A stretch of DNA of 64,000 nt from positions 93,962 to 157,961 of the forward strand of contig JACEEZ010020920.1 in NCBI GenBank assembly GCA_016584305.1, in the 5' to 3' direction. Below, one piece after another: positions 1 through 11,407 of this stretch. The notes below the pieces were generated by a model that worked only from the letters and a program-made list of their open reading frames with translations, ran no database searches and had not been told where the DNA came from. The number at the start of each line of letters is the position of its first letter. The stretch's first letter is position 1. The position numbers and the translations under genes are program-made. This DNA is from Chionoecetes opilio. Taxonomy: Eukaryota; Arthropoda; Malacostraca; Decapoda; Majidae.

Positions 1-1045
1 TCGATGCTGGTGATAAGGTGGCGCAGGGGCAACTCGTTGTGTGCACACCCATAACTCCAGAAGAGCTTGCGTCCCAGCCTCTTCTCCAAATGGGCGTGAG
101 TACCACCCTTCCACCCCGTGTTGGCCCTAGTTGAGTCACCTTGCAGTACGATCAGTGAGTCGGTGGAGTCGTATGTCACCAGCAGATCATAGAGAGCCTG
201 AGCCACCTTGAACGCAGGCTTCTCAGGTGGCACCGGGTCCTCTGGTACAAAGTGCCAAAGGTACCTTCCAGATGGCTCCTCTGTCACTGACACATGCTCC
301 TCCCTGATCAACCTTGGGTGCAGTTTCCCATAGCTGTCGGGCACCATCGCTCTGGTTTTGTCCTTCCTCCCATCGTAACCCAATCCAACTATTTTGGTAC
401 CCTGGTGCTTCCCCTAGTCAAGGTCCCTAGCCGATCCATGGCATCCTACCTGGCCCTCCTCAGCTTGTTAGGATCGCAGACCAGGTACGACATGTCTGGT
501 GAGAGGTGGCCGTCAGCGATAAGGTCCTGGAGGAATCCAGAAGCCACGGCAGCAGCAGCAGTGGGCGGAACGTCGAACCGGATGCTTGTCAGCGCCAGGT
601 TCCGGACTGGCATTGTGTTTCTTCTTGCAGCTGGCCTGTCCAAGTAATGCATCACAAGGGGTGTCAGGGACCCCAGCCTCTCCCTGAGCAGTCTGTCTAC
701 CAGTATGGCAGCCTCCTGTTGCTCCTGCCTCTTTCCTCTGAGTGGCAGGGTGAACGACTCCTCCGTCCCATCCTCAGAATCCTGCTGATCTTCAGCCTGG
801 CCCAGGAACATCTGCTCCTGCAGCTCAAGACGTCTGACTTTTTCATCTTTCTGCTTCTGCTTCTTCAGCTTAGCCTCCTCTTCCAACTGCTTTCTCTTTG
901 CTGCTTTCACTTGTCTATGCGTCTCATTCTTGTCTACCCCTGTCATCATCATTACACTCTCCTCCCTAACTTTGATCCTCTGGTAGTACAGCCACTCCAG
1001 GTCTAAAGTAGGGACTTTGCTGGCCAGGGGGCAGTCACACTGCAC
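1..1045 (-). pseudogene. Transposase-like gene, broken, cut by window edge
   Basis: Read on the minus strand, a 199-residue open stretch (1045 to 446) has a charged coiled-coil N-terminus rich in K, E and Q, then a globular part. It ends at TAG (446-448). Beyond the stop, after at least one single-base frame change near 405-430, coding continues to base 1 with the blocks YDGRKDKT, SVTEEPSGRY, GDSTRANTGWKGG and AHNELPLRHL. The same order of blocks (a DGK/DGRK site, a D[ST]T-x-x-NTG-x-K site, then a C/A-H-x-x-E block) occurs in the transposase at 11408-13277, so I infer a DDE-type transposase of the same broad superfamily. No terminal repeat is visible because the element runs off the left edge. 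Function is inferred from this internal comparison only; the stop plus shift suggest a dead copy. Confidence 0.5.
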
Positions 1046-1408
1046 GTGTGCTCTCGCGTGGCACAGCTGGGGGTTGGAGCAGTGGGATTACCTGCCACCT
1101 GTTGGCGTTTTTGCGAAGCTATTGTCGCAGTATCAACTTGCCCTCATATCATTTCGCCCCAGTCTCACCTTCATTTGTAGCGTGGATCAAGAATTGATGA
1201 TAGGTGCAAATGAAGCCGTTACTTTAGCGGGGCTAAACTATGTTTTGCATATAAATATAAAAGTCCATTTTTTCATAGCAAGAAGTGCTCAAACCAAAAA
1301 GTTGAAGTGGACAAACCACCTTTAAAATTCAATTTTACATAAGAAAACACCCTGCCAAATTTGAAATAATCTATATTTCACTTTTCATTAGACCTACGGC
1401 GTACCTTA

Positions 1409-1530
1409 GTCATGGGGGAGGGAGGGATGGAGCATGCAATGATAGAGTTAGGAATGCAATAGTCCTGCAAAGGGGTCATGCGGGAGGGAAGGAGCATGCA
1501 ATGATGGAGTTAGGAATGCCATAGTCCATC
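1409..1530. repeat. Two-copy tandem duplication, unit about 66 bp
   Basis: Both copies start GTCATG, run through a GGGAGG tract and the shared core AGCATGCAATGAT, and end in ATAGTCC. They differ at a handful of bases. Confidence 0.75.
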
Positions 1531-1584
1531 AGCTTGTGAGACTGAGGACAATTTTTCAAGGAGAGCAAGCTATGGTGGTATACA

Positions 1585-1790
1585 CAGTTTTTTTTAACGA
1601 GTCGAGAAATCCTGACCCCTTGCTGCTTACTTACTGATATTTGATGCCAAGAGAGGGGAATACTACGTATTTTCTTAATTTCAGTTGTATTTTATCATAG
1701 TTAACCATATTATCAGGTAAACATAGGCATAATTTTAAGCATGATACCTTAAGATAGATTGGATTTTTCGCCTCGTTAAAAAAATAGACT
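1585..1790. repeat. Imperfect inverted repeat, possible MITE remnant
   Basis: The left arm around 1588-1612 (T-run, AACGAGTCGAGAAATCC) is matched by the reverse complement of 1762-1790 (AACGAGGCGAAAAATCC after a T-run). About 150 bp lie between the arms. No target duplication is clear, so origin as a miniature DNA transposon is only a guess. Confidence 0.4.
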
Positions 1791-2417
1791 ATAGTGGTGA
1801 TAAGGGACCCTGTTAGCTGAGGGGATGGTAGTGGTAATATTTGGTCATCTTGACACCACCCACGGTCCCACACCCTGTTCCTTATCTATCAAGCGACTCT
1901 CAAGGCCTTGGATGTGGGAGCGCTGTTTCTCTGCCTCAGTTTTACTTGCCACCAACTAGTCAAAAAAAGCATGGGATTAACACGTGCCTAACCTAATATC
2001 AAAACAAACATTAATACCAAGGTAGTGTTGAGCTTCAGTAATGACTTTCAGTACTTTGACCATCGATTCTTTTCGCACCATAAGCACTTCTCAAATAACT
2101 CATTTTAATTCCTTTGATAATGTTTTCCCTCATCCTTGCCTTTCAGTCTACACCAAAGTCACACACATACACATATTTTTTAACTGTTGTTGTATAGTGA
2201 AGATACACACACGTTGCCCTGATAACCTTCTTATAATTGCTTTGATCCTTGCCTTTCATTCTACACCAAAGTCACACTTGCATACCGTACATGATTGTTT
2301 GTAGTACTAATACAATTCAGCCACTTTTTCTGCCTCTGTGCTCATTCCATCCTTCCATAATTCGTCCTAGAGACCCAACCACTCTCCTCCCTTGCACCTT
2401 TCTTACTCCTGTCTCTT

Positions 2418-3805
2418 CTAGGCCTTGTGAGTCTCTTGTTGCTTGGAGCTTTCTTGCTCATGCTCAGCACTTAATTTTTGTGGTGGTGGGCAGCCTCCGC
2501 ACTCTGCTGCGATGCAACAAATAATCCTCATTCAATTTGGCAAAACCATCTTTTAGCTCAGATACTTCTTGGGTGAGTTTTTCATTACAGTCTCCTAATA
2601 TGTGGATGTTCCCAATATATTTTGCTTTGGTATTCATCAAAACATCAATTTCTTCCCTTAGTCTAATAACACATTGTTTCTCACCTTCTATGGAGTTTAA
2701 TAAGCTCTGCATTTCACTCTCAGACTTACATAAGGCATTCACGTTGATTTTCTTTGCATCCTCCATTTCAGTTTTCAGCGCATTTATTTCCTTAATCTTT
2801 TCTGGGAGGTTGAGTGCATGTTGGGCAAACTCTTCATTAAGACTGTCTTTCACCTCATTATGTGATTTTTTCTAGCTGGATACTGTACAATATTCTTCAG
2901 TCAGTTTTAAAGTGTGTTCCACTTTAGTTTTTCTGCTGCCTTCTGTTTTGTCATATTCTCAAACTTGTGATGCAGGCCTTCCAGGCTGGATGCAAGGTTC
3001 ACCTTTTCTTCACTCATCTGTGATGTTATCTTGTCCATGTCTTCCTTCAGCTGTTCAATACAGATGTCTTTTTCCTGCAGGCTGGATGCAAAACCACCTT
3101 TTTTTCACTCATCTGTGCTGTTATCTTGTCCATGTCTTCCTTCAGCTGTTCAATACAGATGTCCTTTTTCCTGCGGGCTAGATGCAAGGACCTCCTTTTC
3201 TTCCTCAAACTTATGCTTGTCTGCTTCCGTCTCTTCAAGGAGAGCCTTGTGAGTCTCTTGTTGGTTGGAGCTTTCTTGCTCATGCCTCAGCACTTCATTT
3301 TTGTGGTGGTGGGCAGCCTCCGTACTCTGCTGCTGATGCAACAAATAATCTTCATTCAATTTGGCAAAACCATCTTTTAGCTCAGACACTTCTGGGTGAG
3401 TTTCTCATTACAGTTTCCTAATATGTGGATGTTCCCAATATATTTTGCTTTGGTGTTCATCAAAACTTCAATTTCTTCCCTCAGTTTAATAACACATTGT
3501 TTCTCACTTTCTGGGGGTTTAATAAGCTCTGAATCTCACTCTCAGACTTATATGTATAAGGCATTTACGTTGATTTTCTTTGCATCCTCCATTTAATTTT
3601 TCAGAGCATTTATTTCCTTGATCATTTCTTGGAGGTTGAGTGCCTGTGGACAAACTCTTCATTAAGATTGTCTTTCACTTTATTATGTTTTTTTTCTAGC
3701 TGGGTACAATATTCTTGCGTCAGTTTCAAGGTGTGTCCCAGTTTCAGTTTTTCTGTTGCATTCTGATTTGTCATATTCTCAATTTTGTGATACAGGCTTT
3801 CCAGC
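2418..3805. repeat. Direct segmental duplication inside the coiled-coil region
   Basis: The stretch 2418-2990 reappears at about 3229-3805 (offset about 815 bp) with matching order of blocks: CTTGTGAGTCTCTTGTTG, AATATGTGGATGTTCCC, ATTGATTTTCTTTGCATCC-like and TTTTGTCATATTCTCAA. The copies differ by substitutions and small indels, so this is not a simple assembly echo. Confidence 0.75.
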
Positions 3806-4436
3806 AGCTCTTTATTTTCCTCAACAGACTTCAACAACGCACACTTCTCTTCATCGTGTGTCTGAAGCAGGGCATCTTTCTCCTTCTGCACCACTGCAAA
3901 CAATCATCCTTCTCTTCAAGCTCTCTTCTCTTTTCACAGCCAGAAATTCATATTCAGATTCCATTTACATTCGCACATCATGAGAATTCTTCTCCATCAT
4001 TTTAAGTTGGGTCTCGAACGAAGCTTTTTCTTCACTCATCTGTGCTGTTATCTTGTCCATGTCTTCCTTCAGCTGTTCAATACAGATGTCTTTTTCCTGC
4101 CTGCACGCTGTATGCAAGGACCACCTTTCTTCACTCATCTGTACTGTTATCTTGTCCATGTCTTCCTTTAGCTGTTCATACAGATGTCTTTTCCTGCCTG
4201 CAGGGTGGATGCAAGGATCATATTTTTCTCTCATTTGTGCTGTTATCTTGTCCATGTCTTCCTTTAGGTCTACAACGTATTTTTGTTTTTCTCCAGAATG
4301 GTTGCAAGTTCAATTTATCTTTCATTAATGTAGCAAGTGTCTCATTGGATTCCTCGTATTCTTGCACAATCTTGTCAATAAAGGTTTTCTCTACCTTAAC
4401 TTCTTCAGTCAAACACTTGTTTCCTTTTCCTGTGCA
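2418..4436 (-). pseudogene. Coiled-coil protein gene fragment, internally duplicated and broken
   Basis: The minus strand carries a string of open pieces (about 4426-4218, 4255-3965, 3903-3622, 3389-3047, 2853-2464) whose products are almost entirely heptad-like E/K/L/Q coiled coil. A short motif, IEQLKEDMDKITAQMSEE, recurs at least five times as a ~90-bp unit (around 3030-3060, 3120-3160, 4050-4090, 4145-4180, 4235-4260). Just upstream of the first piece, at about 4430-4437, is a CACAG acceptor-like site, so the block may be one exon of a long coiled-coil protein of motor, centromere or Golgi type. Frame changes between units and two unequal copies of the central part argue for a decaying duplicate, though real small introns cannot be excluded. 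I cannot name the family. Confidence 0.4.
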
Positions 4437-4805
4437 GTTACCTGTTAATGAATGAAATAATTCTTTATTTTATCTTGCATACATTTTGACCATCTACACT
4501 AAGTGGGACAGCACACAACAAAAAATTATTTCTACTTTTTGTTTTCATTGGAAGTAACACTACCAGGGCAACTTTTGTCCCCCCTCGTCCCTCTAAGGTG
4601 CCTCACAGCACACTCGGGGAAAACACACACCGGCAAACCCCTTGTGGCGTGTTTGTTTTATAGCATTTTAATACCTGCAAAGAAGCCTCAAAGTCTTATA
4701 TGGCAGGTGGCATTGAGACAATTAAAAAATGCAGTTAAATGCTGTAGCATTTGGGAAAATAAAGCATAGATGAGCCTCATAATGTGGCTGTTAGCATCTC
4801 ATCGG
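4437..4805. other. Non-coding stretch between coiled-coil block and LTR element
   Basis: AT-rich, no supported gene. It ends at the first base of the 5' LTR. Confidence 0.4.
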
Positions 4806-5217
4806 TGTCAGGACGACTCTGTTAAGCTGCCAAGGAGCTGCAAGGTATTTTGGGAATGATGCACTTACTATATTTATTGTTCGGGGTTTCGAGGACTGAG
4901 ATTCATATGTATGATTTGGATAGTTGAGAGTGTTGCATTTGATTGTTTGAATGGTTTAATGCTTTGATTCAGAGTCAAGGTGAGGGTTGGAATATGGACG
5001 GTATGGGGAGAGCTTGGAGGGTCCTTGCACGTGCTGTCCTAGAGGGAGACTACACAAGGATAATCTGCACTGTACATCCTTTTGCACCCATAACATGTTG
5101 TTTAAGAAAGAAAGTGTTTCCCTCTGCCATTCCTACACTAGTGAGCTCGTAGGAACTTGACAATGGAAGTATTTCCCTCCGCCACTCCTACACTAGTGAG
5201 CTCTTAAGAACTTGACA
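4806..5217 (+). repeat. 5' LTR
   Basis: Starts TGTCAGG and ends about TTGACA just before the primer-binding site. Its first ~175 bp match 7605-7783. Near its end a ~55-bp block (about 5109-5164) is tandemly repeated (5165-5219), both copies containing CACTAGTGAGCTC and GAACTTGACAATGG, so the true LTR end could be one unit earlier. Confidence 0.7.
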
Positions 5218-5218
5218 A

Positions 5219-5236
5219 TGGTGCCCAAACCCGAGA
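5219..5236 (+). promoter_or_regulatory. Primer-binding site of the LTR element
   Basis: TGGTGCCCAAACCCGAG directly follows the 5' LTR with one intervening base. It has the TGG start and tRNA-3'-end complement pattern expected for priming of minus-strand cDNA. The tRNA species is not assigned. Confidence 0.65.
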
Positions 5237-5345
5237 AATCTCTCTAGTGATTGGCTGAGAGCTAACATTGTGCCGTGGCTGTGTCTGGTGAAACATAGTT
5301 GACGTGTGACTGTAGAGTGTTGTCAGTAAGGAAATTCTGGTGAAA

Positions 5346-6001
5346 ATGAGTGAATACGACCTGATGAATGATTGTCTCGGCTTGGGTGAGCGGCTCGGCT
5401 ATGAGGCAGAGGAAGTGCGTGCCTTTGTGAAGGAAATTAATCAAGCAGAAAGACTGAGAAGGGCCGAGGCGAGAGAAGAGAAAGTGAAAGAAAGTGAAAC
5501 TTTACTGAGAATGAAAGAGAAAGAGCGGGAAAATGAACAAATACAACTTTCTCTCGCTCAGACAGAGCCAATAAATGGGGCTACTAAGAAAGCAGCAGTG
5601 CAGATCGAGTGCGAGTGTAGTGAAGATGAAACTACCTAAATATGAAGAAAGTAGTGATGACATAGACGCTTTTTTTCGAAAGATTTTAGAGGCATGCACA
5701 GACTCAGCAGTGGCCGAAAGAAACATGGACCATCAACCGGGATATATTACTGACAGGATAGGCGCTCGAGGCATACGTGTGCTTACCTCTTGATGATTCC
5801 AGTGACTATGACTTGGTGAAGAAGAATATTTTGCGACGCTATATGCTGACCGAGGAAGGGTACAGGTTACAGTTTTGTGATGACTGCCAAGAGGCGGGAG
5901 AAATAGTGAGCCAGTTTACTCCTCGTTTGAAGAGATATTTTCAGAGATGGGAATTTAGATATCAGGAATTGCCAAAACATACAACGGAGTTTGTGACCTA
6001 A
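5346..6001 (+). pseudogene. Gag-like protein of LTR element, frameshifted
   Basis: Reading starts at ATG 5346 (MSEYDLMNDCLGLGERLGY) and gives an acidic N-terminus followed by a charged E/K/R-rich helix. The frame breaks at about 5620 and continues as VKMKLPKYEESSDDIDAFF, breaks again at about 5765, and continues to 6001 through a helical block (YDLVKKNILRRYMLTEEGYR) that resembles the SCAN/capsid-C-terminal region of vertebrate and arthropod gypsy-type gag. At least two frame breaks, so no intact capsid protein. Confidence 0.65.
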
Positions 6002-6085
6002 TGTTGAGAGAACAATTCCTCAGCATGTCACACAACGAGCTACGTTTTTTTCATCAAGGAAAGAACACCGACGTCTCAGAGTGAA

Positions 6086-6502
6086 ATGGTGATGCTGGCA
6101 GAACGGTACTTGTCTGCTCATGGCAGGCCGATGTGGAGGCCAGGCAAGCAGGCCTCTACTCAAGGTGGATACGAGCCTCGCTCCCCAAGGACTCCTCCTC
6201 GAAGACCTCAGTTCTGGCAAGAAAGACGGTGCTTTCTGTGTGGAAGTGAACGTCACTTTGCCAGGGATTGTCATGCGTCTACAAGAATGCCTTTACCGGT
6301 TCGAGGTGGCGAGTCTAATGAGGAAAAGACTGGCACCTGTGGTGAGCAGCCAGCCGAAGTCTTGCCTCAGTCTGGCGAGATAATAAAACTTAACCTTGGA
6401 TCAAGCTTTATCAGTCCAAATCTGAAAATAACATCGGACTTTGTTGAAGGTCAGCGAGTTAATGTTTTTCGTGACACAGGTTGCACTGGAGTTGTTGTGT
6501 AA
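6086..6502 (+). pseudogene. Zinc-knuckle nucleocapsid and start of aspartic protease
   Basis: An open stretch of 138 residues carries an R/P-rich linker, a single zinc knuckle CFLCGSERHFARDC (C-x2-C-x4-H-x4-C), a spacer, and then VNVFRDTGCTGVVV, the D-T-G flap start of a retroviral-type aspartic protease. A stop follows immediately (TAA at 6500-6502), so the protease is cut after its active-site triad. The knuckle would bind RNA during packaging. It sits downstream of the capsid-like pieces as expected for gag-pol order. Confidence 0.75.
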
Positions 6503-6625
6503 AGGATTTTTTTACGACCTGACCAGTTAACAGGTATGACCAAGCAGTGTTTGCTGATAGAGTATACCACCCGAGTGTGTCTGGTGACGAGGATTGCAAC
6601 GGAAACTCCATAATACTCGGGCATT

Positions 6626-7448
6626 GTGGAGGCGACTTGCATGACTGATGCCATCTGTGACCTGATCATAGGGAATGTTCCAGGAGCTCTGCCACCTGAA
6701 CACCAGCCTTCTGAGGACGAGAGGAGTCACAAAGCCAGCGCAAACGAACGGAAAGAGAAACGAGAGAAGAACGACGACCCATATGCGGCCATGGAGTTTA
6801 CTGAGGATGTGTTGGGAGCAGTACCGACATTTGAGTGCCCATACTAACTTTCTACGGCCGCTAAAGGTGGCCAAGGTTGACGAGAATGTCCTGAAGGAGG
6901 TGCCCGTTATAAAGAAGTAGCAAGAGGAGGATAAAAGTTTGCACAGGTTCCTGTCAAGACGCCAGCGACGAGGGTCTAGGAGCGATCTCCTGATTGAAGA
7001 GGGAGGACCATGGTATAGAGCAGGTTTAGTTATTACATTTTTAGTTATTGCGGTTGCAATGTTTGGTTACATAGAGGTTCCACAGGCCAGTACTGGGTTT
7101 GCTATATATGAAATATTATATGGACACACTGTCAAAGGTACACTTACCTTGTTTACAGATGTATGGAGAGGAAAAGGTGGAGAAGGACAAGTTTCTAATA
7201 CCTATCAGTATGGGGTAGACTTAAGGAATAAATTGAAGGAAGCTTGTAAGATCGTTCATGACAACATACGTGAAGCAGGGGAAGTATATAGACACCGCTA
7301 TGAAGAGAAGATTAGACCACGTTTAATGAATATAGGAGATGAAGTGTTAATTATTTTGCCAACAGACAATAAGCTATTACTCAGCTGCAACGGTGTTTTT
7401 GAAATAATACAGGGTAGGGAAATAATAGATGTAAATAGAGGGAAATAA
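6626..7448 (+). pseudogene. Remnants of protease C-terminus and integrase C-terminus
   Basis: The first piece (about 6626-6847) contains DLIIGNVPGA, typical of the end of this protease family, followed by a charged linker. The second piece (about 7061-7448) contains FAIYEILYGHTVKGTLTLF and MNIGDEVLIILPTDN, the end of a gypsy-type integrase and its GPY/SH3-like tail. Nothing between them resembles reverse transcriptase, RNase H or the integrase DDE core, so several kilobases were deleted. The second piece ends in a small direct repeat (GGGAAATAATAGATG twice, 7419-7454). Confidence 0.65.
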
Positions 7449-7578
7449 TAGATGGGTATTGTTTCTTCAGAGTTATTATTTTTCTATAAAGAGTATTAAG
7501 GGAAGTGAAATGTTTTTGTCAGACATCTTGAGTATTCGTTAAAGTTGTTACCCTCAATAGTGTTGTGGGAGTTTAGCG

Positions 7579-7602
7579 GGCGGGTGAGGGGGAGGGGGGA
7601 TA
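7579..7602 (+). promoter_or_regulatory. Polypurine tract before the 3' LTR
   Basis: A G/A run (GCGGGCGGGTGAGGGGGAGG and following Gs) lies immediately before the TGTCAGG of the 3' LTR, the expected position for plus-strand priming. Confidence 0.65.
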
Positions 7603-7604
7603 GT

Positions 7605-7783
7605 TGTCAGGACGACTCTGTTAAGCTGCCAAGGAGCTGTAAGGTATTTCGGTTCTTGTGCACTTACTATATTTATTGTTCGGGGTTTCGAGGACTGAGA
7701 TTGATATGTATGATTTGATTGGTTGTGAGTGTTTCATTTGATTTTTTGAATGGTTTAATGCTTTGATTCAGAGTCAAGGTGAT
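7605..7783 (+). repeat. 3' LTR, truncated
   Basis: Matches the first ~175 bp of the 5' LTR including TTATTGTTCGGGGTTTCGAG, then diverges abruptly after CAGAGTCAAGGTGA. Confidence 0.75.
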
Positions 7784-8340
7784 AATAGGAAGGAAATAAA
7801 CCCTTAATAATCTACCGAAAACACTCATGTATACACCAAAAAGCCAGACCTCCAATACAAAAAATTAAGAAAAAATCAAAGCAAACATGTTCAAGGTGTA
7901 CAAAAAATCTGAGAAAAATATAATCTGAACAAAATATGAACATCATTACAACAAATGAGCTAACTTTGAAAAAACTGATATGGCCAGCTTGGATCCATGC
8001 TTGCAGTGTTTTATAGGGGTTACCATGCATCTGCTTGACATTGATCCAAACATGTCTTTTTACTGAAAGTTCATAGTGTGGCATGTGTAATGTGTATATC
8101 ATACATTGCACCTTTTAAGCTTGACAAATTTTTTTTTTTTTTTTTTTTTTGAGGGGGGTTATGTGGCAGAAAATGAAAATAATTTGAAATTTGAGAGGGG
8201 GACAAATATATATGTTACTTTTTTTTGGGGGGGGTCATGTAGCAAAATATGAGAATATTTTGAGATATGGGAAAGGGATAAAATATATTTTTTCTTTTTG
8301 GTCATATGGCAGAAAATGAGAATAACTTGAGGCTTATTAT
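7784..8340. other. AT-rich filler with poly-T runs
   Basis: No supported gene. Contains a pure T-run (8131-8150) and two more G/T-rich homopolymer patches, with a phrase like ATGGCAGAAAATGAGAATA repeated loosely at about 8163, 8238 and 8307, suggesting a short degenerate tandem repeat. Confidence 0.4.
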
Positions 8341-8842
8341 ATATTTAATTAAAGATATAATACACTGCAACGTTCGTATTACTGACCCAGAAAGTCCCCT
8401 CGCTCTTATCATCTACTACAAAACCAGGAAAATAGCCCATCTTCTGCTCCGTAACACCCCTAACGTGACTAAGACGCCCCTTCAAGAAGACCACGTCATC
8501 TACCAACACACCAGTAACAGTGAGGAATGTGGACCTCACTTATATATTGGAATAACGCAGACTAGACTGACGAGGCGCCTTACCTGTCATCTGAACAATA
8601 GGTATATCAAGAACCACTACGACACCATGCACAACTCCTGCCTGACAAGAGATGACCTTAACAAAAACACAACGATACTTGATAAGGAACAAGATCCTCG
8701 CCGTTTTCTTTACCTAGAAGCAATATACATCGCTTTAAAACAGCCTACAATCAACACTCAAACAGATAATTTCCAGGTGTTGTCGACATCTAAACGACAC
8801 GTGAATATCAACAGAGGAACAGACAATGGGCTACCGGCTTAG
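8341..8842 (+). pseudogene. Penelope-like element, GIY-YIG endonuclease end
   Basis: An open frame to TAG at 8840 encodes a segment beginning KDIIHCNVRITDP and, downstream, VIYQHT...HLYIGITQTRLTRRLTCHL, then a catalytic-type glutamate in FLYLEAIYI and an asparagine in QPTIN. These are the parts of the GIY-YIG nuclease domain that follows the RT in endonuclease-bearing Penelope-like elements. The upstream RT is absent, so the copy is 5'-truncated at about 8340. A second copy with matching text lies on the minus strand at about 55556-56420, which keeps the RT signature and confirms the identity. Probably inactive alone. Confidence 0.75.
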
Positions 8843-8919
8843 CCGAATAGCTCCGCCCACCCCTCCTCTCTTGATCCTCCTGACTACTATATATACTGCC
8901 TCTTCTGCCCAACATAAGA

Positions 8920-8984
8920 CTCTACAAAAGAGCTGAAAACATATGGAAGAAACTTGAAGATGAAAAGAATCCTTTACTAATAAA
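8920..8984 (+). repeat. 65-bp scrap of the Jockey-like LINE ORF2 end
   Basis: The text around AACATATGGAAGAAACTTGA matches the end of ORF2 in the LINE copies at about 19665-19730 and 21135-21205. Here it is sandwiched between the PLE tail and an unrelated LINE. Confidence 0.65.
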
Positions 8985-11183
<2,199 letters not shown>

Positions 11184-11190
11184 AAAATAT

Positions 11191-11345
11191 TAGGGTGGTC
11201 CACTTTGAAATTTTTTTTCGGATTCGTTGGGCCGGGTCGGAATTCTTGTCGATACAATGATACAAGGATGTGTGCAAATTTTATTCCGATCGGATAACTT
11301 TATACCGTCCCGCAGAGCGGCCGAAGTTTCCACTATTAAACCTCT
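11191..11345 (+). repeat. Left terminal inverted repeat
   Basis: Starts TAGGGTGGTCCAC and pairs with 14545-14707 in inverse orientation, with a small indel around an A/T run. Confidence 0.85.
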
Positions 11346-11407
11346 ACGAGTCTACACTGGTGACGATGATCAAAAAAACGAAATCCACCGTGCGCGCCAT
11401 CCTATAC

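Larger units (their letters stand above)
1046..2417. other. AT-rich non-coding stretch with two small repeats
   Basis: No convincing coding frame on either strand. It holds a short tandem duplication (1409-1530) and an inverted repeat (about 1585-1790), listed separately. I recognise nothing else. Confidence 0.5.
4806..7783 (+). mobile_element. LTR retrotransposon with SCAN-like gag, pol largely deleted
   Basis: A direct repeat starting TGTCAGGACGACTC occurs at 4806 and 7605, a primer-binding-like site follows the first copy and a purine tract precedes the second. Between them are gag-, nucleocapsid-, protease- and integrase-C-terminus-like pieces in the normal order on the plus strand. The reverse transcriptase, RNase H and most of integrase are missing, so the internal part is only about 2.4 kb instead of the usual 4-5 kb. 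The 3' LTR stops after about 180 bp, so no target duplication can be read. The order of parts fits a Ty3/gypsy-type element. Dead by deletion. Confidence 0.8.
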
